The translations under genes and the position numbers were made by a program. A stretch of 39,707 nucleotides of DNA from Anaerobutyricum stercoris. GTDB lineage: Bacteria > Bacillota > Clostridia > Lachnospirales > Lachnospiraceae. The DNA is taken from assembly GCA_019116455.1 (NCBI GenBank), contig DXBR01000071.1:1-39707 (forward strand). The letters are read 5' to 3'. Shown here piece by piece: positions 23,763-31,697 of this stretch; the first letter of the stretch is position 1; each line of letters opens with the position of its first letter. The notes below the pieces were generated by a model that did not search any database, was not told where the DNA came from, and worked only from the letters and a program-made list of their open reading frames with translations.

Positions 23763-23791
23763 TGGACAAATAAAAAGGGAAGTATTATACT
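23763..23791 (+). promoter_or_regulatory. Promoter of the membrane-anchored protein gene
   Basis: TGGACA (23763-23768), 17 bases, then TATACT (23786-23791) form a good sigma-A promoter. Transcription would start about 38 bases before the ATG at 23836. Confidence 0.6.
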
Positions 23792-23835
23792 TTTTCAATA
23801 CCATATTTACAGATATGCCACGAGAAAGGAGTACT

Positions 23836-25548
23836 ATGAAAAAAGTCAAACTGAATAAATATTTTCTCATACCGCTTATTGTGATTTTGCTGGGCATTTA
23901 CTATTATGTAGCACTCCCGGCCATCAATATTCACAATGCTTCTATCTGGAAGTTTATTATTGCGGTTCCGGTGATTCTTCTTATTTTATATGTTTTTCCG
24001 AAGATTCGCCTGACCGGCAGCAAAAAGAATCCGGTTAAAGTACAAAATGTGTTTGGAACAGCTGTTTTTAAAATCCTTGCAGGCATCATCCTGCTGCTGC
24101 TCATCATATACGGAGCAGGCACGCTGCTTTCTTCACCGATTATCAACGCTTCCCGTTATCAGAAGCTCATGACAGTGGAGACCGGGGAATTTTCCAGGGA
24201 CATCACCCAGATATCCTATGACCAGATTCCTCTTCTGGACAGGGCATCGGCGGAGCTTCTTGGCGAGAGAAAAATGGGAAGCCTTGTGGATCTGGCATCC
24301 CAGTTTGAGGTGGCAAACCTCTATACCCAGAGCAATTATAACGATACGCCGGTCCGGATCACCCCGCTGCGATACGCCGATATCATCAAATGGTTCACAA
24401 ATCATAAGGATGGTATCCCGGCCTATATTATGATCGACATGGCGACACAGGAGACAAAGCTTGTCCGGCTGGAGGAAGGCATGAAATATACGCCGTACGA
24501 CCATTTCGGACGCAATCTTTACCGCCATCTCCGCTTTAAATATCCGACCTATATTTTCGACAACATCAGCTTTGAAGTGGATGATAACGGCACGCCGTAC
24601 TGGATCTGCAGCACGAAGAAGTACAACATCGGCCTTTTCGGCGGACAGACCATAGGGAATGTAGTCATCTGCAACGCCATCACCGGCGAATGTACAGATT
24701 ATAAAGTAGAAGATGTTCCGACGTGGGTGGACCAGGTATACCGCGCCGATCTTCTTATTGATCTTTACGATTATTACGGCACACTGAAGCATGGTTATAT
24801 CAACAGCGTCATCAGCCAGAGAGACTGTCTGGTAACCACTAACGGTTACAATTACCTTGCTATCGGCGACGACGTGTGGGTTTATACCGGAGTCACTTCC
24901 ATCACCAGCGACCAGTCCAACGTGGGATTTGTCCTCATGAACCAGCGTACCATGGAAACCCGCTATTATGAAGTGGAAGGCGCCATTGAAGATTCCGCCA
25001 TGGCTTCCGCAGAAGGAAAGGTGCAGAACCTTGGTTATAAATCCGCCTTCCCTCTCCTGCTGAATATCGATAATGAGCCGACGTATCTGATGGCACTAAA
25101 GGACGCCGCCGGGCTGGTAAAAATGTATGCCATGGTCAACGTACAGAACTATCAGATCGTCGCTACAGGCAATTCTGTGGTAGAATGTGAAGCCGCTTAT
25201 AAAAACCTTATGGCTGACAACGGCATCGAGACAAGTGAAACAGAGCCGGACAAAGGCGAGCTTAAAACCGTTACCGGCGTGATCAGCAAAATTGCGGAGA
25301 GCGTCGTGGAAGGCAACTCTCACTACTATCTGCTTCTCGATCAGTCAGATACCATCTACGATGTCAACGTAGCAGAACACATTTCCATCATCCGGTATAA
25401 TACCGGGGACAGCATCACTCTGGAATACACGGAAGGCAGCGACCGCTGCAGTGTGGTCAAGATTCCGGAGGATGAAGGCGGCGCTGACACCGCAAGCGTC
25501 TCCGGGGAGGAAGACGCAGGAAACGATACCGCCGGCGCTGCCAACTAA
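23836..25548 (+). CDS. Large membrane-anchored protein of unknown function
   Basis: I do not recognise a family with certainty. The 570-residue protein starts MKKVKLNKYF, with AAGGAG just upstream; an ATG at 23740 would precede the promoter. Three hydrophobic segments lie at about 9-29, 38-57 and 77-98. The Lys/Arg-rich loop between the second and third (KIRLTGSKKNPVKVQ) should be cytoplasmic, placing the remaining 470 residues outside. That part is rich in Tyr, Asn and Asp, reads like beta-structure (for example GLFGGQTIGNVVICNAITG) and has an OB-like region near 500-550. It ends in an acidic Gly/Ala/Asp tail. It is a single-gene unit between the EutP-like gene and rpoN. Confidence 0.8.
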   Translation: MKKVKLNKYFLIPLIVILLGIYYYVALPAINIHNASIWKFIIAVPVILLILYVFPKIRLTGSKKNPVKVQNVFGTAVFKILAGIILLLLIIYGAGTLLSSPIINASRYQKLMTVETGEFSRDITQISYDQIPLLDRASAELLGERKMGSLVDLASQFEVANLYTQSNYNDTPVRITPLRYADIIKWFTNHKDGIPAYIMIDMATQETKLVRLEEGMKYTPYDHFGRNLYRHLRFKYPTYIFDNISFEVDDNGTPYWICSTKKYNIGLFGGQTIGNVVICNAITGECTDYKVEDVPTWVDQVYRADLLIDLYDYYGTLKHGYINSVISQRDCLVTTNGYNYLAIGDDVWVYTGVTSITSDQSNVGFVLMNQRTMETRYYEVEGAIEDSAMASAEGKVQNLGYKSAFPLLLNIDNEPTYLMALKDAAGLVKMYAMVNVQNYQIVATGNSVVECEAAYKNLMADNGIETSETEPDKGELKTVTGVISKIAESVVEGNSHYYLLLDQSDTIYDVNVAEHISIIRYNTGDSITLEYTEGSDRCSVVKIPEDEGGADTASVSGEEDAGNDTAGAAN

Positions 25549-25595
25549 TCGCAGATTCGCCGCAGCGTAATTCTCGCGAAGCATATTCTTCCAAA

Positions 25596-25634
25596 GTAAA
25601 AATCAGCACCTCCATTTAACGGCGGTGCTGATTT
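25596..25634 (-). terminator. Terminator between the membrane protein gene and rpoN
   Basis: AAATCAGCACC (25600-25610) and GGTGCTGATTT (25624-25634) make an 11-bp stem. On the minus strand it is followed by TTTTT, so it ends rpoN transcripts; on the plus strand the T run is only three, giving weak termination. Confidence 0.7.
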
Positions 25635-25697
25635 AACGTTAATCATCAAATCTCCTTATCAATTCACCATACTTCACATAATCTACCTTATATATAT

Positions 25698-27038
25698 TCA
25701 CCGTATCTTCCGGTCAAAGCTGCTCTTGATCCACAGCTCATCCCGGTATTTTGCCACGGCTCTCCGTGAGATGTGAATTCCTTCCATAACCAGCAATTCC
25801 ACCAGCTTGGCGTCGCTGTACGGTCTCCGTTTATCTTCGCTGTCTACCAGAGAGCGGATTCTCTCCTTGATGTGCTCAGCAGAGAGTTCTTCTCCCTTCT
25901 CACATGCCACCGCTCCGGCAAACAGCTTTTTCATCAGAATAGTTCCGGCCGGTGACTTGATGTATTTTCCCCGCACAGCACGGCTCACAGTAGACGGATG
26001 TACATGAAGTTCCTCCGCCAGAGCGCACATGGTCATGGGAACCGGATTACTCCTGCCCGCAAAATATTCTTTTTGTTTCTGGAGCAGTGCCCGTGCAATG
26101 GACTTCATAGTCTCTCTCCTCTGCTCCACGCTGTTTAAAATAAACCGGCACCGATCCAGATTCTTTTTAAAATATCCGGACAATTCAGCATCCCGGGAAC
26201 TACGCATCATTTCCACATACTGCTCATTGACATGATAATTCCCTGACCACCGGTCATTGATAGATATCTCCCACTGACCATTTTTCAGGTCATACACAAT
26301 ATCCGGTACAATGTAACTGACCTCAGCTTGCTGAAGTCCGGAGAGTGGTTTAGGATTCAATTTTGCGATTTTTGCGATATATTTGCGAATCTGAGCCGTA
26401 GAAAGTCCGGTCTGTCTTGAAATGACACTGATTTTACCTTCGCTGATTTCCGGCAGATATTTATCTACTACCAGTTTAAGCCCCTCATCTTCTTCTCCCA
26501 TGACTTCCAGCTGTTTTAAGAGACATTCGGAAAGTCCGGAAGCAAATACTCCGAAAGGTTCCAGATCTTTCAGTCTGGCAAGAACTTTCTCCACTGCATC
26601 TTCTGTCATTCCGGTCAATTCCGCTGCCTCCCCGGCACTCATGCGGAAAAAGCCATCATCTTCGAGACAGTCAACAAGATAATCTGCCAGTCCCCATTCC
26701 TCATTTGTGAAGGCATTCATCTCAATCTGGCTCAGTAAATATCTTTTCAGATAATCCGCATCCGGCGCCGCAAGATTATCCCGGGAATCAAAATCTTCAT
26801 CCTCATCTCCCCGGCTTCTTCTTTTTCGTTTATCATCATCAAACCACCGGATATCTTCCCCCATGCCGGAAGGCACGCTGCTGTCGAGATTACAATCCAG
26901 AAGCGGATTGCTCATATACTCATTCTGGAGAAATTCTTCTAATTCAATGGCGTCCATGGCCAGAATCTCCAGAGATTGAATCTGTGACTGGCACAGGATC
27001 TGTTTCGTTTCCAGCGCGACGTGTTGTGATAATTCCAT
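25698..27038 (-). CDS. rpoN: RNA polymerase sigma-54 factor
   Basis: Directs RNA polymerase to -24/-12 promoters with AAA+ enhancer proteins. The 446 residues follow the RpoN plan: Gln/Leu-rich region I at the N-terminus (ETKQILCQSQIQSLEIL), an acidic linker (about 60-95), the core-binding domain, a helix-turn-helix (LAEELHVHPSTVSRAV), and the RpoN box SRRAVAKYRDEL (about 424-435, canonical ARRTVAKYR). Length is near the family's 430-480. No enhancer-binding protein gene and no convincing -24/-12 promoter occurs in this window, so its targets lie elsewhere. Confidence 0.94.
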   Translation of the reverse strand: MELSQHVALETKQILCQSQIQSLEILAMDAIELEEFLQNEYMSNPLLDCNLDSSVPSGMGEDIRWFDDDKRKRRSRGDEDEDFDSRDNLAAPDADYLKRYLLSQIEMNAFTNEEWGLADYLVDCLEDDGFFRMSAGEAAELTGMTEDAVEKVLARLKDLEPFGVFASGLSECLLKQLEVMGEEDEGLKLVVDKYLPEISEGKISVISRQTGLSTAQIRKYIAKIAKLNPKPLSGLQQAEVSYIVPDIVYDLKNGQWEISINDRWSGNYHVNEQYVEMMRSSRDAELSGYFKKNLDRCRFILNSVEQRRETMKSIARALLQKQKEYFAGRSNPVPMTMCALAEELHVHPSTVSRAVRGKYIKSPAGTILMKKLFAGAVACEKGEELSAEHIKERIRSLVDSEDKRRPYSDAKLVELLVMEGIHISRRAVAKYRDELWIKSSFDRKIR

Positions 27039-27278
27039 CTTTACCCCACCTTAATCTGCTCATCGGTAGTATTCCTGTTAAAAAACTCATTTCTAACTCT
27101 ACCACAAGAATGACAAAAATTCAACAAATCCAGCCATTTTATTATTATTTTCTCCATTATTTTATTTATATTTCTAAAAAAATACCGCCATAATTCACAA
27201 AAGTCAGAAATTAGAGCAGTCTTTTTTATCATTATTTTATAAGAAGAGCTATATGCAACAATATATACTCCGGTCAGT
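27039..27278. other. AT-rich spacer upstream of rpoN and the MFS remnant
   Basis: About 240 bases with no credible gene. It holds the rpoN ribosome site and a possible but weak minus-strand promoter (TTGAAT, 17 bases, TAGAGT). The MFS reading frame meets an in-frame TAA near 27240, so the missing transporter 5' part is not hidden here. An antisense frame on the minus strand extends over it but lacks coding character. Confidence 0.5.
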
Positions 27279-27686
27279 ATGATCGGACGTATCGTCTGGG
27301 GAGCTGTCACAGACCACACGGACAAATACGTGACTCTCTGTATCATCTGCGCCATCCCGGTACTCACCATGGGATTCCTGGCGTTCTCTCCTGGCATAAT
27401 CCCGGCCATCATCTGCATGGCGCTCACAGCGCTCTGCTACGGCGGTTTCGGAGGAACCATTACGCCGATCACCGCCGATCTGTTTGGTTCCAAATATATC
27501 ACAGAGAATTACGGCGTCATGTACCTGATGTTCGGTATCGCCGGACTGCTCGGCCCGCGTATTGCCGTCACCTTAAACAACAACGGAGATTATTCCCGCG
27601 CTTTCTTAGTCGGATGCATTCTGGCAGCAATCTCACTGATCGCGGCATTTATCGTCAGAAAGAAAGTGAAATCCTCCATGAAATAA
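27279..27686 (+). pseudogene. 3' remnant of an OFA-type MFS transporter
   Basis: 135 codons match the C-terminal third of a major facilitator of the oxalate/formate-antiporter group: GRIVWGAVTDHTDKY is the conserved loop after a middle helix, followed by about four membrane helices and a basic tail RKKVKSSMK. Intact members are about 400 residues. No ribosome site precedes the first ATG and the frame is closed by a stop about 40 bases upstream, so at least 250 N-terminal residues are gone. Probably a deletion relic and not expressed as a transporter. Confidence 0.75.
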
Positions 27687-27703
27687 ATGAACTACATGTG
27701 AAA

Positions 27704-27782
27704 GCGCGCCGCCGGGCGCGCAAAAAATGCTCCCTTCCGGGCGACAAGTTTGATTCTCTCGCTTGCCTGCCTGAAAGGGAGC
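27704..27782 (+). terminator. Structured region after the MFS remnant
   Basis: A 7-bp GC hairpin GCGCGCC-GCCG-GGCGCGC (27704-27721) is followed by a longer hairpin with arms GCTCCCTT (27729-27736) and AAGGGAGC (27775-27782), then GTTTTGG. It probably served as the terminator of the lost transporter gene. Confidence 0.5.
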
Positions 27783-27806
27783 GTTTTGGTTTATGTATGA
27801 GATATA

Positions 27807-28139
27807 CTAATATGCCCGATTATTTGCTCCTCGATATTTCTTTAAATCAAGCAAAATGTAAGCCTTGTCCAGGTCTTCCCTGGCAACAGCCAGACGGTGC
27901 ATAACCAGATCCTCTTTTGTTCCGTTTTCTGCGAAATCATGCTCTGATAATACATCAGATAAAGCTTCCATCTGCTCATCCTGCAAATCAACCAGTATCA
28001 TTATATCAATATCAGAATTTTTGCGATTATCTCCTCTCGCATATGAACCATACAATATAATTTTCTTTAAATGATTTCCATAAATTTTACATAGATCGTT
28101 TGTATAATTTTCCAAAATCATTGAAATATTTTCCGCCAT
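27807..28139 (-). pseudogene. Decayed MNT nucleotidyltransferase fused to the start of a HEPN protein
   Basis: The first 69 residues of this 110-codon ORF are a minimal nucleotidyltransferase with the signature GSYARGDNRKNSDIDI (31-46; Gly, Ser and two metal-binding Asp at 43 and 45). The family's third Asp strand and the usual C-terminal part are missing. The sequence then changes to MHRLAVAREDLDKAYILL and KYRGANNRAY, which is how HEPN proteins begin, and it stops exactly where a HEPN domain would continue. In intact loci MNT and HEPN are separate adjacent genes forming a toxin-antitoxin pair. I infer one in-frame deletion joining them and a second truncation of HEPN. The start has only a weak ribosome site (AGGA). 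Confidence 0.65.
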
Positions 28140-28217
28140 TTACACACATCCTTTCAGGAAATTTCTGTGTACTCTGCCATTCTGTCAAAAGTTCATAATG
28201 GAATATACCGGCCCCTC

Positions 28218-29078
28218 TCACAGGAAAAATGCATTTGCTGCTCTTCTCGTATAATGCTCTCTGAGCATCTCCACATGGGATAAAAAGTCCTCATCTTCAA
28301 AATGTTTTGCCTGCGTTGGACAGGCACGGATACAGGCCTGGCACTTGATGCAGATGCCATTTACGACCGACGGGTCCTCCCGGCTGATGCTTCCCATCGG
28401 GCAGACCTGCGCGCAGGTACCGCATCGGTTACAGAGGTTCTCATCGGTCACCGGCTTAGCTTTCAGGAACTTCGCCGGCTGTCCGTCCGCGCGCAGCGGC
28501 GTATAATACGGCCCCACCGGGTTATGTCCGGTGATCTGCAGCGCCAAAACGCCGCAGGCAGCCTTGTTGCCGCTGACAATCTTTTCTACCCCGGAAAATT
28601 CTTTTATTTTCTCCGCCGCCCTTCTGGCAAAGACGCGCAGTTCTTCTTCATCCTGTTTATCGGGCCGTCCGGCGCCGATGTCGTCAGAAAATGCGTGGCG
28701 GGCCGCCGCCGCTGCGGCGGCGGCCACACAGAATCCGTGGTTCTCCAGCAGAAGCGCCAGCTCCATGAGTCCGTCGTCATAATTCCTGTTTCCAAATACG
28801 CTGACCGCCACAGCCAGCGTCCCGTTTCCCTCAAAACTCCGGTCCACATCGGGGAGGATTTTGTTTGGAATCCGTCCGGCATACACCGGCGTCCCGAGGA
28901 TCAGCAGATCTTCCTCCGTAAATGTGCAGCTCTTTTTTCTCTCGTCCGGCAGAGTAAAGGAAATCTTATGTACCGGAAGTTTCAGGCATTTTCCCATCTC
29001 CTCCGCCAGCAGGCTGACGATGTGCTCCGTACCGCCGGTGGGACTGAACGACGCCGCCCATATTTTTTTTATCATCAT
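28218..29078 (-). CDS. EFR1-type flavodoxin-ferredoxin fusion
   Basis: 286-residue electron-transfer protein. Residues 1 to about 165 are a flavodoxin-like domain with the FMN phosphate loop SPTGGTEHIV and the GTPVYAGRIPN loop. Residues about 215-258 hold two 4Fe-4S sites, CNRCGTCAQVCP and CIKCQACIRACP. This arrangement is the EFR1 family; partners are generally unknown. A run of eight alanines (about 119-126) before RHAFSDD replaces the usual short turn in this position. AAGGAG precedes the paired ATG codons. It follows the beta-helix gene by 35 bases on the same strand and may share its transcript. Confidence 0.9.
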   Translation of the reverse strand: MMIKKIWAASFSPTGGTEHIVSLLAEEMGKCLKLPVHKISFTLPDERKKSCTFTEEDLLILGTPVYAGRIPNKILPDVDRSFEGNGTLAVAVSVFGNRNYDDGLMELALLLENHGFCVAAAAAAAARHAFSDDIGAGRPDKQDEEELRVFARRAAEKIKEFSGVEKIVSGNKAACGVLALQITGHNPVGPYYTPLRADGQPAKFLKAKPVTDENLCNRCGTCAQVCPMGSISREDPSVVNGICIKCQACIRACPTQAKHFEDEDFLSHVEMLREHYTRRAANAFFL

Positions 29079-29113
29079 ATTTTACCTTCTCCTTTTTCTT
29101 GCTTTCCCCAACT

Positions 29114-30388
29114 TTATCTTTTATACATTTTATTATTCGCCTTTTTTACGCTGCGGTTACCGCTGGTCACAATGGCGTTTCCTCTGGATGAAGCATATGC
29201 CTTGTTCCCTTTCAGCGACACATTTTTATAGCGTGAGGAAGAACGGGTGACAACCTGAATTCCCTGGCGATAACCATACACTGTGTTATTTGCCACAGTG
29301 ATTTTTGATTTATTCATCTTCTTTCCGGAAGTCTTCCCCTGAATAGTGATGTTCAATCCCACAGAATAAGATTCATTTTTTCGGGTACTGTGAGTAGTGA
29401 TCACATTGTTTTTCACAACGGCACTCAGCGTGTTATAGAGAGTACATCCCTCGGCACTGTACCCGGTCAGTTTATTCCCCTTGATAATAATCTTTTCATG
29501 AAATTTATTTCTGTATTTTTTTCCGTCGGATGCAGCATAATTAGCACACACGCCCCTGCTGCCCTCAATCGTATTATTCAGTATCTTTATATTCTTGCAG
29601 GTCTGCCCGTTGACGAACTTCCTGCCGTACTGTGCCAGAACCGGCGCGGTTTTCGGCGCTGCCACATCAATCTGGAGCGCGTCTTCCACAGAATTCTTAT
29701 CTTTCTTTCCCTGAACCTTAAGGGTACTGTTTTTCACCGTTGTATTCTTCATGGCAATGAGCTCAATGGCATGAGACTGATAATTAGAGATAATCGTCAC
29801 ATTATCAATGACCACATTGCTGCCATGATTAAATGCCATGACGGAACAGGCAGCCTTTTTATCCGTGATCTGCCAGGTGCCTCCCTGAATCTTAACATTG
29901 GTAAGGGAGCGATAATTAACCGCATCCGGTTTATTGGACAAAATCCCTTTATCCTTCGAAGTCATGACGATGGTCGCGCCATCGGCAATAATTGTCGTGT
30001 TGCTTCCCAGGTATACCATATTAGTAAGCTCCACCCGTGATCCTGGCGGAATCACGATAGTTTTTTTCTGATCTCCGCTGCACAGCATATTAAGCGTACT
30101 CGAGTTGATATAACCTGCGCTTTCTCCGCCTTTCTTTTCCGTGCATACATTCATCACAATCTGTCCCTGCTCGTTAAAAGTACCTGCCAGTTGTTTTTTC
30201 CTGCCCAGAATCTCCACTCCAGTCAGATCAGAGCTGGCGGCAGATGCAGGTACCGCCGTCAGAAAAAATGCTGCTAATACAAAAATTGCGACAACTGCCG
30301 TCATCATGCCGGAGAAAAGTACATGTGCCTTTTTCTCCGGAACTGATAAAAATGTAACCTTTTGTGTTTTCCTCCCAAAATACTGCAT
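29114..30388 (-). CDS. Secreted right-handed beta-helix protein, copy 1
   Basis: 424-residue protein with an extended N-terminus, a hydrophobic signal segment (about 24-45) and a likely cleavage after PASA (about residue 51). The mature part is a repetitive Asn-rich beta-helix: repeated turns of the type NVKIQGGTW, NVVIDNVTII, NTTVKNSTLKV, NIKILNNTIEG and AVVKNNVITT. The loop EDALQIDVA between turns may carry acidic catalytic residues as in polysaccharide lyases or hydrolases, but no family active site is certain. No cell-wall anchor is present; the tail is basic (KKANNKMYKR). It is a close paralogue of the gene 23 bases upstream. Confidence 0.8.
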   Translation of the reverse strand: MQYFGRKTQKVTFLSVPEKKAHVLFSGMMTAVVAIFVLAAFFLTAVPASAASSDLTGVEILGRKKQLAGTFNEQGQIVMNVCTEKKGGESAGYINSSTLNMLCSGDQKKTIVIPPGSRVELTNMVYLGSNTTIIADGATIVMTSKDKGILSNKPDAVNYRSLTNVKIQGGTWQITDKKAACSVMAFNHGSNVVIDNVTIISNYQSHAIELIAMKNTTVKNSTLKVQGKKDKNSVEDALQIDVAAPKTAPVLAQYGRKFVNGQTCKNIKILNNTIEGSRGVCANYAASDGKKYRNKFHEKIIIKGNKLTGYSAEGCTLYNTLSAVVKNNVITTHSTRKNESYSVGLNITIQGKTSGKKMNKSKITVANNTVYGYRQGIQVVTRSSSRYKNVSLKGNKAYASSRGNAIVTSGNRSVKKANNKMYKR

Positions 30389-30411
30389 TGTTTCCCCTTT
30401 CTTTTGTACAG

Positions 30412-31659
30412 TTATTGTACACTTTTCCTCTTATACATTTTATTGTTTTTATTTACGATCTTCCTGGCCGCTCTTTTATTCAGCGCAATGGCACTTTTCT
30501 TTTTCGGCGCATAACACTGATTACCTGTCACTACAGCCTTTTTATACCGGGATGACGTCATGGAAAACAGCTGTATCCCCTGACGCACACCATAGACGGT
30601 GTTTCCTGTCACTGTCAGACGGGCTTTCTTCATTTTTTTCTTTGGCGCTTTTCCCTGTAAAGTAATATTCAGACCTACTGCATATGATTTTGTCTTTCGT
30701 TTGCTGTGAGTCGTAATCTTATTATTCTTTACTACCGCATTTAACGTATTATAAATAACACATCCCTCGGCAGTATATCCTGTCATGGTATTCCCGATTA
30801 TAGTAATTTTGTCATGGAACTTATTAATATATTTCTTATTTCCGCTTCCATCAAAATTAACGCACAGCCCCCGGCTTCCCTCAATGGTATTATTGAGAAT
30901 CTTGATATTCTTACAGGTCTGCCCTTTTACATACTGAGAACCATACTGCACCAGCGGAGGAGCTGTTTTCGGAGTAGCAACATCAATCTGCAGAGCCTCC
31001 TCCACAGAGTTCTTATCCATCCTTCCCTGCACCTTTAATGTACAGTTCTGTACCGTTGTATTTTTCATGGCAATCAATTCGATGGCGTGGGATTCATAAT
31101 TGGAAATCACCGTCAGGCCATCGATCACAACGTTGCTTCCATGACTGAACCGGATAACAGAACAGCCCTCTTTCTCATCCGTCAGCTTCCATGTTCCACC
31201 CTGAAGCCGCACATTCTGTACAGCTTTATAATTGACTGCGTCCGGCCGGGTAGCAAGAATTCCCTTACCGCTTCCATTCATCACAAGCGTCGCGCCATCG
31301 GCGATGATCGTTGTATTGCTTCCCGGATGTATCCCGTTCATCAGCTCCACTGTGGCTCCGGACGGAATAACTATGGTTTTTGGCTCATTCCCGCTGCACA
31401 ATGCATCCAGAGCGTTGGAATTCACATGATCATATCGAATTACCTGCCCGCTTCTGGCTGTGTAATCCTCTGTGCAGACATTCATTACAATCTGCCCCTG
31501 CGCATTATAGGTTCCTGCCACCCGGTTCCATCCGCCCATTACAGTTTCTCCTGCCTGATGTGCAGAAACCGAAGAAATGCAGAGTCCCCAGCCAAGTACA
31601 CAGCAAAATACGAAAGCGGTCAAAAAGCTTAACTTCTGCCAGTTTATTTCTTTTTTCAT
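30412..31659 (-). CDS. Secreted right-handed beta-helix protein, copy 2
   Basis: 415 residues with a conventional signal peptide (MKKEINWQKL, hydrophobic 11-30, cleavage probably after SVSA near 33). From GTYNAQGQIVMNVCTE onward it aligns almost without gaps to the downstream copy, with most positions identical by eye, including SHAIELIAMKNTTV, GQTCKNIKILNNTIEGSRG and KNNKITTHS. The signal regions are unrelated and codon choices differ, so the duplication is old. RBS AAGGAG precedes the ATG. It begins 38 bases after the carbamate kinase gene. Substrate unknown; surface or secreted polysaccharide processing is an inference from the fold. Confidence 0.82.
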   Translation of the reverse strand: MKKEINWQKLSFLTAFVFCCVLGWGLCISSVSAHQAGETVMGGWNRVAGTYNAQGQIVMNVCTEDYTARSGQVIRYDHVNSNALDALCSGNEPKTIVIPSGATVELMNGIHPGSNTTIIADGATLVMNGSGKGILATRPDAVNYKAVQNVRLQGGTWKLTDEKEGCSVIRFSHGSNVVIDGLTVISNYESHAIELIAMKNTTVQNCTLKVQGRMDKNSVEEALQIDVATPKTAPPLVQYGSQYVKGQTCKNIKILNNTIEGSRGLCVNFDGSGNKKYINKFHDKITIIGNTMTGYTAEGCVIYNTLNAVVKNNKITTHSKRKTKSYAVGLNITLQGKAPKKKMKKARLTVTGNTVYGVRQGIQLFSMTSSRYKKAVVTGNQCYAPKKKSAIALNKRAARKIVNKNNKMYKRKSVQ

Positions 31660-31697
31660 ACTTATCTCCTTCTTCGAACAATATTCACATACATTTT

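Noticed and set aside
25600..25634. REP-like or attachment-site palindrome
   Set aside because: The hairpin with a U run directly after rpoN is explained by an intrinsic terminator, and no integrase is nearby.
27041..27427. Minus-strand open frame of 128 codons beside rpoN
   Set aside because: It is antisense to the MFS remnant, whose transmembrane sequence is convincing; it has no ribosome site and no family resemblance.
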